A stretch of DNA of 64,000 nucleotides, taken from positions 120,144,413 to 120,208,412 of the forward strand of contig NC_051083.1 of NCBI RefSeq assembly GCF_004664715.2, given 5' to 3'. Both the position numbers and the translations under genes were made by a program. This stretch comes from Peromyscus leucopus (Eukaryota; Chordata; Mammalia; Rodentia; Cricetidae). Positions within the stretch are counted from its first letter, which is position 1. Each line of letters starts with the position of its first letter. The notes beneath the pieces are model-generated. The model saw only the letters and a program-made list of their open reading frames with translations, searched no databases and had not been told where the DNA came from. Shown in pieces: positions 31,498-43,249 of the stretch.

Positions 31498-31740
31498 TCA
31501 TAGAGCTGCAGGGACTGGACAAATGCATTTTTCTCCTATTTCTTCTTCGAAGATAATTATTACTTTGTAGGGAAGCTGGCAGATCTTTGCAAACTGAGAG
31601 GGATCCCTTGGGATGCTTCTGAGGCAGTGGATCTCACCAGCATGGGTGCCCACATAGATGTCATCTCCCCTGAGATGACAGTTGCTGTCAGCAGCGAGGA
31701 AGACTTCAGTGATGTCATGCAATCCTAAGTGCTTGGTCAC
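31498..31740 (-). other. Unidentified 80-codon open frame, possible exon or relic
   Basis: The frame runs 80 codons from a GTG to a stop in sequence with no recognised repeat. On the minus strand an AG acceptor-like site lies near its start, and CTACAAA|GTAATA near 31553 could serve as a donor. Residues include ITEVFLAADSNCHLRGDDIY and FAKICQLPYK. There is no match to a family I know. The plus strand is also open for 57 codons, so chance is quite possible. No function is proposed. Confidence 0.2.
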
Positions 31741-32102
31741 AAAAATGCTGTGCTAGCAGAATATACTGTAATGGCTAATTGCAATTTTCTTTTATGTGTG
31801 TACTCACAAGAAACCAGTCAGGATAAATTATAGACTCTGTTAGCTTCACAATTTCGTTCCTATCAGTGGAATGCTAGTGATCAAGAAAACTACCCGATAA
31901 AGACTTCCTGTGATTCAGGAGCACCGAACACTAGCATGCTTCCTGTGGTCTTGGTGTTGGCTCCTTTTTAGGCATCACAGGTAGGGTAGGGAGGCCTGAG
32001 GCTCAGCATATAGAGGTTTCCTAAAAGTGCTTTCATGCCTGTTGCATGTTAAAACTGCAAATGTCTGCAACATTAGTGTCATTTTGTTTGTCCAATTCAC
32101 AG
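31741..32102. other. Unassigned sequence
   Basis: No repeat recognised. The right end (32070-32102) is pyrimidine-rich and precedes the exon-like segment. Confidence 0.4.
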
Positions 32103-32430
32103 GATCGTCCATGTGAGGGGGTTGGTGTGGTGAAGCTGCAGCTGGATGCTGAAGCAATGGCATCTGTGGTGAAAAGACAGATTCCTATAAACACCAAATG
32201 GTTCATAGAAACCCTTCCATTTTCTCGGAGCCAATGACGAATGCCACTTAATCTTCCTCTCCTCTTTCCCCATTGCAGACATGGCTACTCTCCCATGGCA
32301 TTTGGAATTCCTGAAGGGTAGTTTCCAGAATTTTTAATGCTTGTAAACAAACAGGCTCTACATAGTGCAAGTTTGAACTCAAATGAAATTCCTGAAGCTA
32401 CTTGTTGCTAATAAAGAGTGTGGAAAGAGA
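32103..32430 (+). CDS. Candidate terminal coding exon with 3' UTR (unidentified)
   Basis: A pyrimidine-rich stretch ending TTTGTCCAATTCACAG forms a plausible 3' splice site at 32102. The following frame reads DRPCEGVGVVKLQLDAEAMA, continues through VKRQIPINTKWFIETLP, and stops at TGA 32235-32237, 44 codons in. A canonical AATAAA lies at 32410-32415 with GT-rich sequence just after it. Acceptor, open frame, stop, short UTR and poly(A) signal in this order resemble a last exon. A second acceptor-like site (TCTTTCCCCATTGCAG) is at 32263-32278. I do not recognise the peptide, and no convincing upstream exon was found. It could be the end of a real gene entering from the left, a lncRNA exon, or coincidence. 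Confidence 0.3.
32410..32415 (+). terminator. Polyadenylation signal AATAAA (candidate)
   Basis: The hexamer sits about 170 bp after the TGA of the exon-like frame, with GTGTGG and TGTGTATG downstream. It lies outside any recognised LINE or LTR tail, unlike most AATAAA hexamers in this window. Confidence 0.3.
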
Positions 32431-32895
32431 GGCAAATTCCAATGTGTATGACTACAATACAGGCATCTTCTCTGCTTGGTTTCTTACAGCATCTGAAGCA
32501 ATGTTTATTTGATGTTTGTCAAATTCTACCTACCTTGATTTATTCTGAGTCTCACACATCATTCAGAACAGTAACACTTGAGAGCAAAGACCACCAGTAG
32601 AAGAAGTTTGCAGAAGACCCTGAGTTGTAATCTCCTTTCAGTCAGCTGCGTGCCTTCTTAGGTGTCCTGCTTCATGAAAATGGCGTGTGTAAGACCTAGT
32701 TCTGACTTTTCTCTTGACACTGCCACAGGAGGCAGCAGATACGTAGTGGTCAGTAAGGAAGGCCCACATGCAGCTGACAGGAAGAAAGCTGAGACACTAG
32801 ATTCCACACTCAGTCAAGAATCTGAAAAAAAAAAAGCCCTGTCCTCCTGTTTTTTTTCCAACCATTTTGTTACCTCATAAGTCTGTCCAGCAGTT
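32431..32895. other. Unassigned sequence
   Basis: No repeat recognised. An A-run is at 32825-32835. The two short ORFs are not credible. Confidence 0.4.
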
Positions 32896-32899
32896 GTCC

Positions 32900-33118
32900 A
32901 AATATGCCAGTTAGCCTGAGTTATATAATGAAACCATGTCTCAAACAAAAAACCAAACAGTGGGTAAAGTTACTTGCTGGCTAACCCCAACAACAACAAA
33001 ATCAACAGCCAGGCATAGTGCTGTGCACTTATAATCCCAGCACCCAGGACTCTTGAGAGAGGAGAATCAAGAGTTTGAGGATAGTCTTCACTGTGTAATG
33101 GGATCCTCTCTCTTAAAT
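32900..33118 (+). repeat. Two B1-derived pieces
   Basis: A B1 3' end is at 32908-32958 (GTTAGCCTGAGTTATATAAT, 'gaaaccatgtctcaaac'). A second B1 is at 33006-33118 (CAGCCAGGCATAGTGCTGTG, 'cttataatcccagcaccc', then a weak right arm). Confidence 0.65.
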
Positions 33119-33299
33119 TTGTAAGTGTGTGTACGAAAATGCAAAATATATGTATATGTAAACACATAATAAATGTGTATGTATAAATACATATGCATAT
33201 AATGTATATATCTGTATATTTCATATAGAGTTATTTCCTAAGCATTCTAATCGAAGCACCAGACACCCGATAGAACCTTTTCTACCCCAGGCTAGCGCT

Positions 33300-33500
33300 C
33301 TGTACTCTCTTTGAAGCACTCATTATCTGATGTGGTCTTTTGTTTTCATGTCTGTTCCCTAGCTAGACTCTACCCTTCAGGGCAGATACCTTATTTAATT
33401 ACTCTCTCTATCCTCAACACATAACACAGTGACATGAAGAGAGTAACAATTCATTAAATGTCCCTAATGAGTGGATGGGTGAATTGAATGAAATAAATGT
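33300..33500 (+). mobile_element. L2 3' end
   Basis: 'ctagctagactctacccttcagggcagataccttatttaattac' and 'cacataacacagtgacatgaag...caattcattaaatg' follow the sense L2 3' end closely. Confidence 0.6.
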
Positions 33501-33594
33501 CATTCTCTCCACTCAGTAGCAGGAGCTAGGAGTGGGTAGTTGAGGTTTTTCTGTTCATGATCAAGGCTTCTCTACCACAAAGTGTAATGCATGT

Positions 33595-33740
33595 TTAGTT
33601 GAATTCAGTAAGCATGGGAGTACTTACTATGTGTTAGTATAGTTCTAGAGTTAGTGGGAGGGTGACTCTGAACAAGCGCAAAGTGCATCCACTTACAAAA
33701 ACATCTGGTATATAAAATAACAAACATAGCAATGGAGAAA
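33595..33740 (-). mobile_element. L2 3' end, reversed
   Basis: 'gaattcagtaagcatgggagtacttactatgtgttag...gttctagagttag' follows the reversed L2 3' end. With the previous entry, two L2 ends lie in opposite orientation about 100 bp apart. Confidence 0.5.
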
Positions 33741-33984
33741 GATAGTGGGACTAGATGGCGAGTATTAGCCAATTCAAGGTTCAGGGAAAGGGGAAGAGAG
33801 CAGAGGAGAACACTGTCAGAGTAGAGCAGCTTCAAGCAGCAGAGATGGTTGCAAACACAAGGCAGTAAGCATTTGCACATCTGTCCAGAGCTCCTTTCTT
33901 TATTTTGGTGTGGTTAGAGAGGCTAGGGTGCAGAGTAGTGGGTGATGGAGCCAACAGAACATTTTGAGCAGAGTACTGTAATGA

Positions 33985-34075
33985 CTCAGTGGGCCGAGTT
34001 TGCACAAAAGCCTTATGACCTGAGCTGGAGCCCTGGAGCCCTGGATCCAGCACACATATACACAGACACACAGCT

Positions 34076-34107
<32 letters not shown>

Positions 34108-34135
34108 TGACATACAAATAAATAGATTTTTTTTA
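33985..34135 (+). repeat. B2-superfamily SINE with (GACA)n
   Basis: TGACTCAGTGGGCCGAGTTT, 'ttatgacctgagctggagccctgg', then a GACA array at 34076-34104 and an AAATAAATAG tail. Confidence 0.65.
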
Positions 34136-35214
34136 GTTATTAAAGAACCTTAGTGCACAAAGTAAGCAAAAATAAAATTACTGTTAAAGTGGACGCACCC
34201 AAAAAGCAATGCCATATCACACATTTGTAGAAATGCCTTCAAATCCTTCTGTAGCTTGTATGCAGCCATGTGTGGAGTTTTATTTTTATTTTTTTCCAAA
34301 GACTACTCAAAGTAAAGCTGAATCCTGTCTTTTTGTCTTCATCTGCTCTAACTTCTTTGGCACATTGGCCATGTACTTTCTTCTTACCTGGCTCACCCTG
34401 AGCTATGGCTACTAATTTAGGACAAAACAGACTAGAGTCTCAAGAAAGAGACCCCCTGTCTCAATAATTAGGATTCGTAAAGAAATATCATTGTAGGTTT
34501 TTATGGCACACAGCCTAGATCACCTACTAGCTAACATCTCGAGTTAAATCACAAATATGGAAAGAGATCCAAGATTACTAATGAGCTGCCTGAGTCTGCC
34601 AAGAAGCTAACTTGATATCAGAAACTATTCTATTGCATGGCATCTGTCTATAATGCTAGCCAAAGAGTTTTGAAATGGGCAGTCACAATTGAAAATGACC
34701 TTCATTATGCTGAATTCATTTCTCTGATGTGTCCATTTTCCCCCCATCTTACATCTCAACAGTAATAATAGACATAGAAATAACTCTAATTGTAATTCAA
34801 ATTTCATAATGTAAGATTCAAGGTGTGGTGGGTTTTCTCTGTTGAATGTGTGGGGTAGATGAGTAAGAAACCTAGGAAGATTGAACAAAGTAAGGAACAT
34901 TGTTCAGAAAATCAGATACGGACACAGCATGGGCAAGACAGTCTGTCTTACTCCAACAGAATTTTTACATAATGCACAAGAATTTAAGTGGCTGACGGGC
35001 TATTAAGGAAGAGAAAGTTAACTCCTGGGAATAAAGGCCCATTAGAGAGAGATGGGCACCACAATATCTTTGAGCACCTGCTTCTACTTCTTACAGTTGC
35101 ACCTGTGGTGCCATTGGCTCAGAACTCTCTGGCTCCCGTTGGTTTAACCTGGTTGTGTCACTGGCAAAGAGGATGCTGGCTTTAGGGACAGCATTGGCTC
35201 TGCTGCTTTGTGTC
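34136..35214. other. No recognisable element
   Basis: Read on both strands. The 78-aa ORF at 35155-35391 starts with a leucine-rich hydrophobic stretch but runs into the MaLR LTR, so it is not credible. Confidence 0.45.
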
Positions 35215-35535
35215 TTTGCCCTGTGTGTTGGTTATCTTTTTCATTGGGATTTTAAAAAGCTGACAAAAAGAAAACCACTTAGGAAGGATTTGTCTCATGA
35301 CGTGAAGGTGTCTTGGCAGGGAAGGCATATTATCAGGAGTGTGAGATGGCTGGTCACATTGTTTTCACAATCAAGAAGCAGAGAGAGGTGAATACTGGTT
35401 GCTTAGCTGGCTTCCTGTCCAGGAGCTCAGCCCATGGGATGATGCTACCCATAATCAGACTGGGTCTTTCCTCCTGAGTTAACACCCTCACAGACATGCC
35501 CAGAGGTCAAGTTGACAATAAACATCAATCACACC
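35215..35535 (-). mobile_element. MaLR-type LTR
   Basis: 'ggcagggaaggcatattatcagg', 'tcacattgttttcacaatcaagaagcagagagagg', and an end near 'ccagaggtcaagttgacaat...catcaatcacacca'. This is the reversed MT/ORR1 pattern. Confidence 0.6.
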
Positions 35536-35539
35536 ATGT

Positions 35540-35665
35540 CCTGGAATGACTTAACCTTTGTGTTTTAATTTCTGCAACTTTAAAATGGGAGGATAATTAC
35601 TGTGGGTTCTACCTCCCTGGATTATTAGGATCAGATGGAGTACTGGCTGTAAAATGCTTTGACAA
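35540..35665 (+). repeat. MIR SINE
   Basis: 'tgacttaacctttgtgttttaatttctgcaactttaaaatgggaggataattac' followed by 'tacctccctgg...ggatcagatggagtac' matches the MIR core and 3' part. Confidence 0.7.
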
Positions 35666-36008
35666 TCATGAAAGATTGATTTGTCTCCTTGAGTCAAAGA
35701 ACACCGAAGCCATAAGAAAATGGTGTCAGTTTCCACCCTATTAAAATCCCTATTTGTGCATAGCTTTATATTTTTATGCCTAATGAGTCTCACCACCTCC
35801 TCTCTCAGCCTTCCCTAAGGTATCTCATGCTGGCTTGGTCCAGCTCTCTCTTGCCTCTGACTTACATATGATGTGATATTTATAAAGGGGAGTTTGTGAT
35901 TGAGAATCTTAGGATGAGTTAACACACCACCAAATCTGGACGAACTCAGTACCCAAAGTCATCAAGCCATTTGATTGGTCATATATATATTTATTCATAG
36001 CCTAAAAG

Positions 36009-36011
<3 letters not shown>

Positions 36012-36062
<51 letters not shown>
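36012..36062. repeat. (CA)n microsatellite
   Basis: A perfect CA run of about 50 bp. AT repeats (35974-35982) are nearby. Confidence 0.97.
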
Positions 36063-36064
<2 letters not shown>

Positions 36065-36689
36065 CTAAATATATAAGTACAACCTGCTCAGTCTATTTAA
36101 TGTTACTTGTATATATGTATATGTGTTTTTAGGGCTGACCATTTAGTATAAGATAACCAACTGGTTTGCTCTCCCCTGAAGAAGGGAAAATAATGCAATT
36201 ATATTATAATCTCAAAAAAGAGTCACTAAAAAAGATGATGTTAAATTCATGGCGTTTTGCTTAAAGGAACTATCCTGTTGTTCTCTACCACTCTGAATAC
36301 CATAGGAAGTAGTGATATGATTCTGAGATCTTCAAAACTGAGATGATGGACAATGCTGCCATTTCTATGAATGTGGAATTGTCACAGTTATTCTGTTTAT
36401 TCCCTTTCTCTAATGACTCATGGCACTGGAGCTAGGAGGGCACATTTTCTTTCTTTGTAGACTAGCTACTGCTTAGCAGAATAATAACATCCTGTACATT
36501 TTTGGGCAGAGATTTCACATTTGGTATTGCAGTTGAATTCATTATAGTCTCACAACCACTTGCTAACTCTGTCCTTTCACCAACCTTCCTGAGGGTATTT
36601 TGTCATTGCTGTATCTCTATAATTGCCTCTCAGTCACTATTCAGGTTCTGTCCCCATCGGTGGAAATTGCCTTGACCTGAGCATATACC
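36063..36689. other. No recognisable element
   Basis: Read on both strands. No repeat or coding signal. Confidence 0.45.
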
Positions 36690-37090
36690 ATTTCATCGCT
36701 AGCACCTATGATCTTTACTGTTCTAATCCGACTTAGAGTTCTCGATGGCATTTGGTTCTTTTGGATTGTCCCTTCACTTCAAAAGACTGTCATCCCTGGA
36801 GCTTTATTCTTGATCACTCTGGGCAAGTATCTTTTGTGCATTCTTCCTCCTCTGTCCTTTGGGAACTCTTGGTCCTCTAGGCTGGCTCCTGGTACTCTTT
36901 AGTTGCTGTCTATTTTTTATAGGCTGTCATCTTCTATTATGTTTTCAGTTCCATCTCTATGTATTCAGAATCAAATCCAGTCCACACCACTCACTTCTCA
37001 TTGAGCTAAAACACCCACTTGTAAAGATTGACACGAATAGTTTTGGACATTGCAAGCTCATAAAAGTTCCCTTACTTAGCTGTATTTAAC
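36690..37090 (+). mobile_element. Probable L2 coding remnant, very old
   Basis: Weak but ordered similarity to L2 ORF2 text ('gttccatctctatgtattcag...ctcattgagctaaaacaccc'). Frames are broken. Confidence 0.3.
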
Positions 37091-37384
37091 ACACTTAGCA
37101 AGTCTCTCTGGCGCTGTAATTTCTATATGCTTGTACGTATATTTCATGCTTTTGATAATTTTACAGGCTTAAAATGTTTCTCTTGTTTCATTTTAGCTGT
37201 CTCATTTTTGTGAAAATGACAAACACTAATAATTGTGGGGATTACTAAATTATAATTATTTTAAACTTTAATACAATATTTTATTAATAATTTGAGAATT
37301 TCATAAATGCACATAATGTATTTTGACCATATTTATCCAAAACTCCTTGATTCAACATATGTAAGAAAACATATACATCTTTTT
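37091..37384. other. AT-rich, nothing recognised
   Basis: No supported feature. Confidence 0.45.
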
Positions 37385-37395
37385 AAGAATCTTTT

Positions 37396-37496
37396 ACTGG
37401 TTTTGGTGGCACACACTGGTAGGATTTGCTGAAGGAGGTAGAGGCAGCAGGAGGATCACAAGTTCGAGGCCAGCCTGGGCTATACATTTTAAAAAA
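37396..37496 (+). repeat. Short B1-type SINE with target duplication
   Basis: ACTGGTTTTGGTGGCACACA then 'gtagaggcagcaggaggatcacaagttcgaggccagcctgggc' and an A tail. AAGAATCTTTT at 37385-37395 is repeated as AAGAATCTTTC at 37497-37507. At about 100 bp it is shorter than full B1. Confidence 0.85.
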
Positions 37497-37507
37497 AGAA
37501 TCTTTCA

Positions 37508-38049
37508 ACTTTTACTTTTATGAAGAGAAATTAATAGGCTGTCTTCTTTGTTTGCCTTGAGGTATTTTTATAGGAAAAATCAGAAAAATATTTTCAAAAT
37601 ATTCTTATATGATTATTTTTATTATTAATATGGCATCATTTATTCAATCACATTTGATGTTTGAAAATAATTTCAACATGTCCCAAACAAAACTTTGGTC
37701 TTCTGAATCTCTTGTATTTCAAATGTTATTAATGATTCGTCAATTGTCCACATATGAATACTGCACTTTCTCCCTTCCTTCCACAATGTATCAAATGTAC
37801 AGCCCTCTCCAAATATAGCCTAAATTGTCTTATTTCTGTGCAAAGTTTGTGAGACATGAACAAGTAGTTCCTTATCTGTCCCTGTTTTGTCTCTTGTTCT
37901 AGCCCACCCCCACACTTTATGGCAGTTATCTTTCAAAATGGGCAGGCAAATAGGACTCGGTACTCCTTCACAGCTTTCATGGCTGCCCAGTGTTGATAGG
38001 CTAATACAGTGGTCCTTTAAACTTATAATATGGTTTTATAATGAAGCCC
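37508..38049. other. No recognisable element
   Basis: AT-rich. No supported feature. Confidence 0.45.
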
Positions 38050-38205
38050 AGCTTTTATTTTTATTTATTTATTTGTTTGTTTATTTTACATCCCAACTGC
38101 AGTTCCCCCCACCCCTTCTCCTCCCAGTCCCACCCCCACCTCATTTCTTCTTCTCCTCCTCATCTACTCTTTTTCTGTTTCTATTCCGAAAAGGAGAAGC
38201 ATAAG
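38050..38205 (-). mobile_element. L1 3' end
   Basis: TTTATTTTTATTTATTTATT tail, 'tttacatcccaactgcag', then a C-rich tract (polypurine on the minus strand) to 38160. Confidence 0.65.
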
Positions 38206-38249
38206 TTTTAATCCTCTCCACTCATTCTCTCTAGCTACGGTAAACAATG

Positions 38250-38300
38250 TTTTTGTTGTTGTTGTTGTTGTTTTGGTTTTGGTTTTGTTTTTTATAGATG
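38250..38300. repeat. (TTG)n / TGGTTT simple repeat
   Basis: GTTGTTGTTGTTGTTGTTTT followed by three GGTTTT units. Confidence 0.9.
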
Positions 38301-38756
38301 AAACACATTTGGGGTCATGTTTCACATTTTGCATTCTGTACAGAAATAGAAACCATGGGAAAACCAACAAATCAGAGGAGAGAAAGGGAGACCAATCCTG
38401 TAAGTTTGTTCACTCCCTTCTCTCTGCCCCTTCCCCTCCTTCTTGCTCCAAATTAGTTTATTTCGACTATAATCACAATTACCATTTTAAATTTAGGAAA
38501 ATGGAGACATGGAGACTTGTGAGCGGCAGCACAGATAGGACTTGCATTCAGCCTGCAGTGGAGCCGAGTTCTTAAGGCCAGATTCTGCCTTCACTCTCCA
38601 GAAGATAAGGACAAGTTTAAGGGACATAGCAAACAAAAAGCACAATTCCAATAAGACAGAGCTAAATTAAATTTCCTGCCTGATACTTACAATGTTAGTG
38701 ACCTTCAATACACAAATCCTTCCACTGATTGAAGTAGCGAGCTACAGTTCTAGAAA
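38301..38756. other. No recognisable element
   Basis: Read on both strands. No supported feature. Confidence 0.4.
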
Positions 38757-39150
38757 TACCAACATAATAGGTTTTTTCATTCTTTTATTCCCCTCTCATA
38801 CATTACATCCTGACCACATTTCCCCCTCCCTTCACTCTCTCAGCCCTCCTCCACCTCCGCTCTCCCCCAGATCCACTTCTCCTCCATTTCCCTTAAAAAA
38901 AAAAAAGAGCAGGCCTCCAAGGATTATCCATGGAATATGACTTAACAAGTTACAATAAAGCTAAGTACAAACCTTCATGTCAAGGCTGGATGAAGCAACC
39001 CAGGAGGATGAAGATGATTCCAAGAGCAGGCAAAAGAGTCAAAGATATTCCCACTCCCACAGTTAGGATCCCACAAGAACAACTCAGCTATACAACCATA
39101 ATGTGTATGCAGAGGACCTAGCTCAGACCCACACAAGGTCCATGATATTT
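38757..39150 (-). mobile_element. L1 (Lx-type) 3' UTR
   Basis: The same UTR as 11466-12360, in the same orientation: C-rich tract (38822-38890), 'agagcaggcctccaagg', 'caagagcaggcaaaagagtcaaag', 'cccacagttaggatcccacaagaac', 'atgcagaggacctagctcagaccc'. 5'-truncated. Confidence 0.75.
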
Positions 39151-40084
39151 ATTGTTGTTGTTGTTTAATTTAAAACACATTTACTGGGAATAAATATCAA
39201 TCAGTTAAAAACAGTGACAGTAACAACTTCACAGGTACAGTCTACCAGATTTGTTATAACTGTGGGGCCCTCACCTGTCATGTGAGCCAACAGATAGGGG
39301 TTCACTACTGTAACTCTGATCTGGGAACTCAGGGTTTAGTGGATATGCTGCTAACTTCTTCCTTTCAATAGGATTCTCGACATAACCAATCACAACTGGA
39401 AAGGGCCAATATGTAGTATGCAAAAGAAGAGAAACTGCTAGATCTGAAAAGACAAACTGAATGGCTCAAGCTACCTTGAGGCCAATGAAAAGTGATGCCA
39501 AATGGCTGAGGCTGCAGGGCTGACCATTCCCAGAGTTTAAACACTGTGTGTGCTTAAGAGAGGGTGGCAAGTTCATGACCAGGTTTGGTTACTTCCCTTT
39601 TCTTTTATTAATTTTCTTTTGGGACTTCTTTAAGGTAACTGGTAGTATTTAAAGGTTTTGGGTACTATTTTTGGTGTACATTATCAGAACATAAATAAAT
39701 AAACTTGTGTTGCTTAAATCACTGGACAAAGTTTTCCCTGGGAGAACCAGCTCCAGTTTTTTGGTGGAAATTATAGAAACTATGATTTATAAATGATCTC
39801 TTAAGCAAACTTTGTTTGAATGTATTTGTTATTTTTTGTGAGGATATCTGAATTTTTGAAGAGAAATTTGGGAGTTCTTTTATTTAAAAATACTTTCAAT
39901 AGAGAAAAGGACAAGATAGTGAAACACACAAAGCTTGAAAGCAGAAGCTTATAGGAAATAAGAGAATCAGAAGAGGTCTGGGGCAAGAGGAGGGGAGCAG
40001 AACAAATTAGAACAAAATATAAGAATGCATAGCTATAAAGATGCTATAATGGCACCAATTGCTTTGTATTTTTCCTCAAAAATT
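39151..40084. other. No recognisable element
   Basis: Read on both strands. A TTG-rich patch at 39150-39165 only. Confidence 0.45.
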
Positions 40085-40137
40085 AACACAAACAAACAAC
40101 TCTGAGATACCATGTTACACCTGTCAGAATTGCTAAG

Positions 40138-40169
<32 letters not shown>

Positions 40170-41523
40170 ACCGAAGAAGACTATGCTGGAAAGGATGTGG
40201 AGCAAGGGGAACGGGAACATTCCTCTATTGCTGGTGAGATTGCAAACTTGTACAGCCACTTTGGAAATCAGTATGTCTGTTTCTCAAGAAACTGGCAATC
40301 AATCACATGATGCAGCAATACCAGTCTTAGGCATATAACCAAAGGATGCACATTCATACCACAATGGCATTTGCTCAACTATGCTTGTAGCAGCATTATT
40401 CATAATAGCCAGAATCTGGAAACAACCTAGATGCTCCTCAACCAAAGAATGGATAAAGAAAATGTGGTACATTTACACAATGGAGGATTACTCAGCTGTA
40501 AAAAACAATGACATCGTGAAATATGCAGGCAAATGGATTAAATTAGAAAAAAACTATTCTGAGTGAGGTAACCCAGACTCAGAAAGACAAACACAGTATG
40601 TACTCACTCATAAGCGGACATTAGATGTAAAGCAAAGGATAATCAGGCTACAATCCACAACCCCATAGAAGCTAGGTAACAAGGAGGACCCTACAAGAGA
40701 AATAGATAAGAACTTCTGAATAAATTAGGAGCATGTGGTGGGGGAGGTAAGGGGAGGTGGCAAAAGACCATGAGAGAATGGGATGGTTGAATTGGGGGAG
40801 GAAGAGAGAGGGAGAGCAAGGAAAGAGATATATTGACAGCAGGTGCCATTATGGGGTTAGGGTGAAACCTGGTGTTAGGGAAATTCTCAGGAATCCACAA
40901 GGGTGACCCCAGCTATGACTCCTAGCAATAGAGGTGAGGGTGACTGAACTGGCCATCTACTGTAATCAGATTGGTGACTACCCTAATTGTCATCATAGAT
41001 CCTTCATCCAGTAACTAACAGAAGCAGATGCAGGGATCCACAGCTGAGCACTGGATGGAGCTCCTGGAGTCCAGCTAAAAAGAGGAAGGAGGGATTATAT
41101 GAGCAAATGGGGGTCAAGATCATGATGGGGAAATCCACAGAGACAGCGGACCTGAGCTAGTTGGAGCTCACTGACTCTGGGCTGACAGATGGGGAACCAT
41201 CATGGGACCGAACTAGGCCCTGTGAACGTGGGTGACAGTTGTGTGGCTTGGGCAGTTTGTGGGGCCACTGGCAGTGGGACCAGGATTTATCCCTAGGGCA
41301 TGAGCTGGCTTTTTGGAGTCCATTCCCTATGGAGGGATACCTTGCTCAGCCTCCATATGGGGTGGGGGTGGGGGTCCTGCCTCCACTTGATATGCCAGAT
41401 TTTGTTAACTCCTCTCTGAGGAGGTGAGGTGAGGGGAAGGGGGGAGGAGAGGAGGGAGGGGGGAACTTTGGTTGCTATATAAAATGGAAAAAAACTTTTG
41501 AATAAAAAAGAATTAAAAAAAAT
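40085..41523 (+). mobile_element. L1, 5'-truncated: ORF2 C-terminus and 3' UTR
   Basis: ORF2 C-terminal text runs from 'aacaactctgagataccatgttacacctgtcag', with an inserted A-run (40141-40168), to 'caacctagatgctcctcaaccaaagaatgg'. A 61-codon piece keeps WKQPRCSSTKEWIKKMWYIY. The ORF2 end is near 40570. The 3' UTR continues with 'gggtgaccccagctatgactcctagcaat' and a G-rich tract at 41400-41466, ending TTGAATAAAAAAGAATTAAA. Reading frames are broken, so it is not active. Confidence 0.9.
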
Positions 41524-41574
41524 GAGAAACATTTGGGGAATGATCCAGAACTACTAGTATTTATGTGTAACAGA

Positions 41575-42505
41575 ATTCCAAAATAAGAGCATTTCACAAC
41601 TAACCAAATTAAAAAAAAAAAAGAATCTTGGTGGCCAATACTTGAAAATCATATACAAAAAGCTCTTTTCCCTGAAACATAAGACAAATAGCTCAATTTA
41701 AAGTACATAAAGAATCTGAATAAACATTTTCCCAAAGAAGACAACAACGACTGAGAAGCATCTGAAATGATACTCAACATTTTATTCAGGGAAACGAAAA
41801 TCAAAACCATAGGAAGAGAGCACATGACATTCATCAGCAAGATTGTAAACAAAATGGGAGATGATAACAATCATTAACAAGGATGTAGGAAATAATCCCT
41901 AACTCAGTCTGGGTGAGACCATTAAATAGTATAGCTACAATGGAAAAAGACAAAACCTTCAACTAGGCAAACATAAAGTTGTGATATGACCCAGTCCTAC
42001 AATTGTACCTAGAGACTAGAAGCAGGGGCTTCAACAGATAATTGTACATCACTCTTAATGGGAACATATTTACAGTAGCAAAAAAACAAAAACAAAAAAC
42101 AAACAAACAAAACCTTTAAAAAAGGAAAGAAAAAAAACGGGCTAAATTTCCATCCACTGATGAATGAATAAAATATTGTGTAGCCATGAAATGAAATGAA
42201 ATACTAACTCATTCTATGATGCTGATGAACCTGGGAAACTTTAGGCTATTTGAAAAAGCCAAACACAGAAGACTACATATATGATTATATTTAAATGAAA
42301 TGTCGAAAACAGGCAAGTCTGCAAGAGACAGAAAATGAATTAGTACTTATGGCTGGGGAAGGGGGTGGGGAAGATGAATATTCACCTTGAAGGTGGTGGT
42401 TTTTGCACAGTTCTGTGAGGAGCATTCTAAACCTGACTAATTTGCATACTTTAAATGTGGGCATTGTACATCATGTGAATTATATTGCAACAGAGCTGTT
42501 ACAAA
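41575..42505 (+). mobile_element. Ancient L1M 3' end
   Basis: 'aaacgggctaaatttccatccactgatgaatgaataaaatattgtg', 'tatgattatatttaaatgaaatgtcgaaaacaggcaagtc', 'gagacagaaaatgaattagtacttatggctgggg', ending 'gtacatcatgtgaattatattgcaacagagctgtt'. This is classic L1M end order. Confidence 0.8.
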
Positions 42506-42559
42506 GACAGTGTTTGCTAGCCGTTCTCTCTTGCTGTTACCGTATCAGATGTTAGAGAT

Positions 42560-42890
42560 GGGGTTACAGACAGAAGACTCAGGAGCCATCAAGGACCTCA
42601 TGATTTAAGGAAACAGATAAGAAAGGAAGAAACTATCAGAGAATAAATAAAATCTTATAATAGAGCCCCGGGCATCTCAGAGGAAAAAAAATGAATTGAC
42701 GAACACTTCAGCTGGAGACAGAATTTAATCTGGATCCGGAAGTGTGAATATGATTTCAGCTTGATCAACAAAGCTTGGGGATGTTGTTTGGGTCAGTTTG
42801 GAAAAGGAAGGTCATTTCAATTGAGGGATCAGTGAATGTGAAGGAATAGTGGCCTGCAGTCACTTAGCACCAAAGAGCAACGGAGAATCA
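42560..42890 (-). mobile_element. L2 fragment
   Basis: 'catcaaggacctcatgatttaaggaaacagataag', then 'catttcaattgagggatcagtgaatgtgaagg...tggcctgcag' follows reversed L2 sequence loosely. Confidence 0.4.
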
Positions 42891-43019
42891 GATGGTATAT
42901 AGGGAATGTAGAGGGGTGTGGTAAGAGATGCATTTCGAAAAGTAGTCTGGGTCAAAGTCCCCAGGGTCATAATTTCCCTGGAGCTCAATATATTCCCTGA
43001 GTTGGGACCCCATGTCGCA

Positions 43020-43175
43020 TAGAAATAGTGTGGTAAAGCTCTCAGTAGGAATTATGAAGTCACCTATAGCTGCCCCTTGGGCAAGTCACCTTTATCCTCT
43101 CTGGATCTTAACTTCTTTAACTTTAAAATGAAGGTGCACATCCTACATTTTAGGTGTTAGTATTGACCAAATGAA
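43020..43175 (+). repeat. MIR SINE
   Basis: 'ccttgggcaagtcacctttatcctctctggatcttaacttctttaactttaaaatgaagg' is the MIR core. Confidence 0.7.
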
Positions 43176-43249
43176 ACAGGACTGCAACAAGCCCTCAGGG
43201 GCTGGATAATCCAGCACCGATTTTCATCCATTTCCCTGTTCCCCTGGCC

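Noticed and set aside
35155..35391. Signal-peptide-like N terminus in a 78-aa ORF
   Set aside because: The frame runs into a MaLR LTR, with no splice or conservation support.
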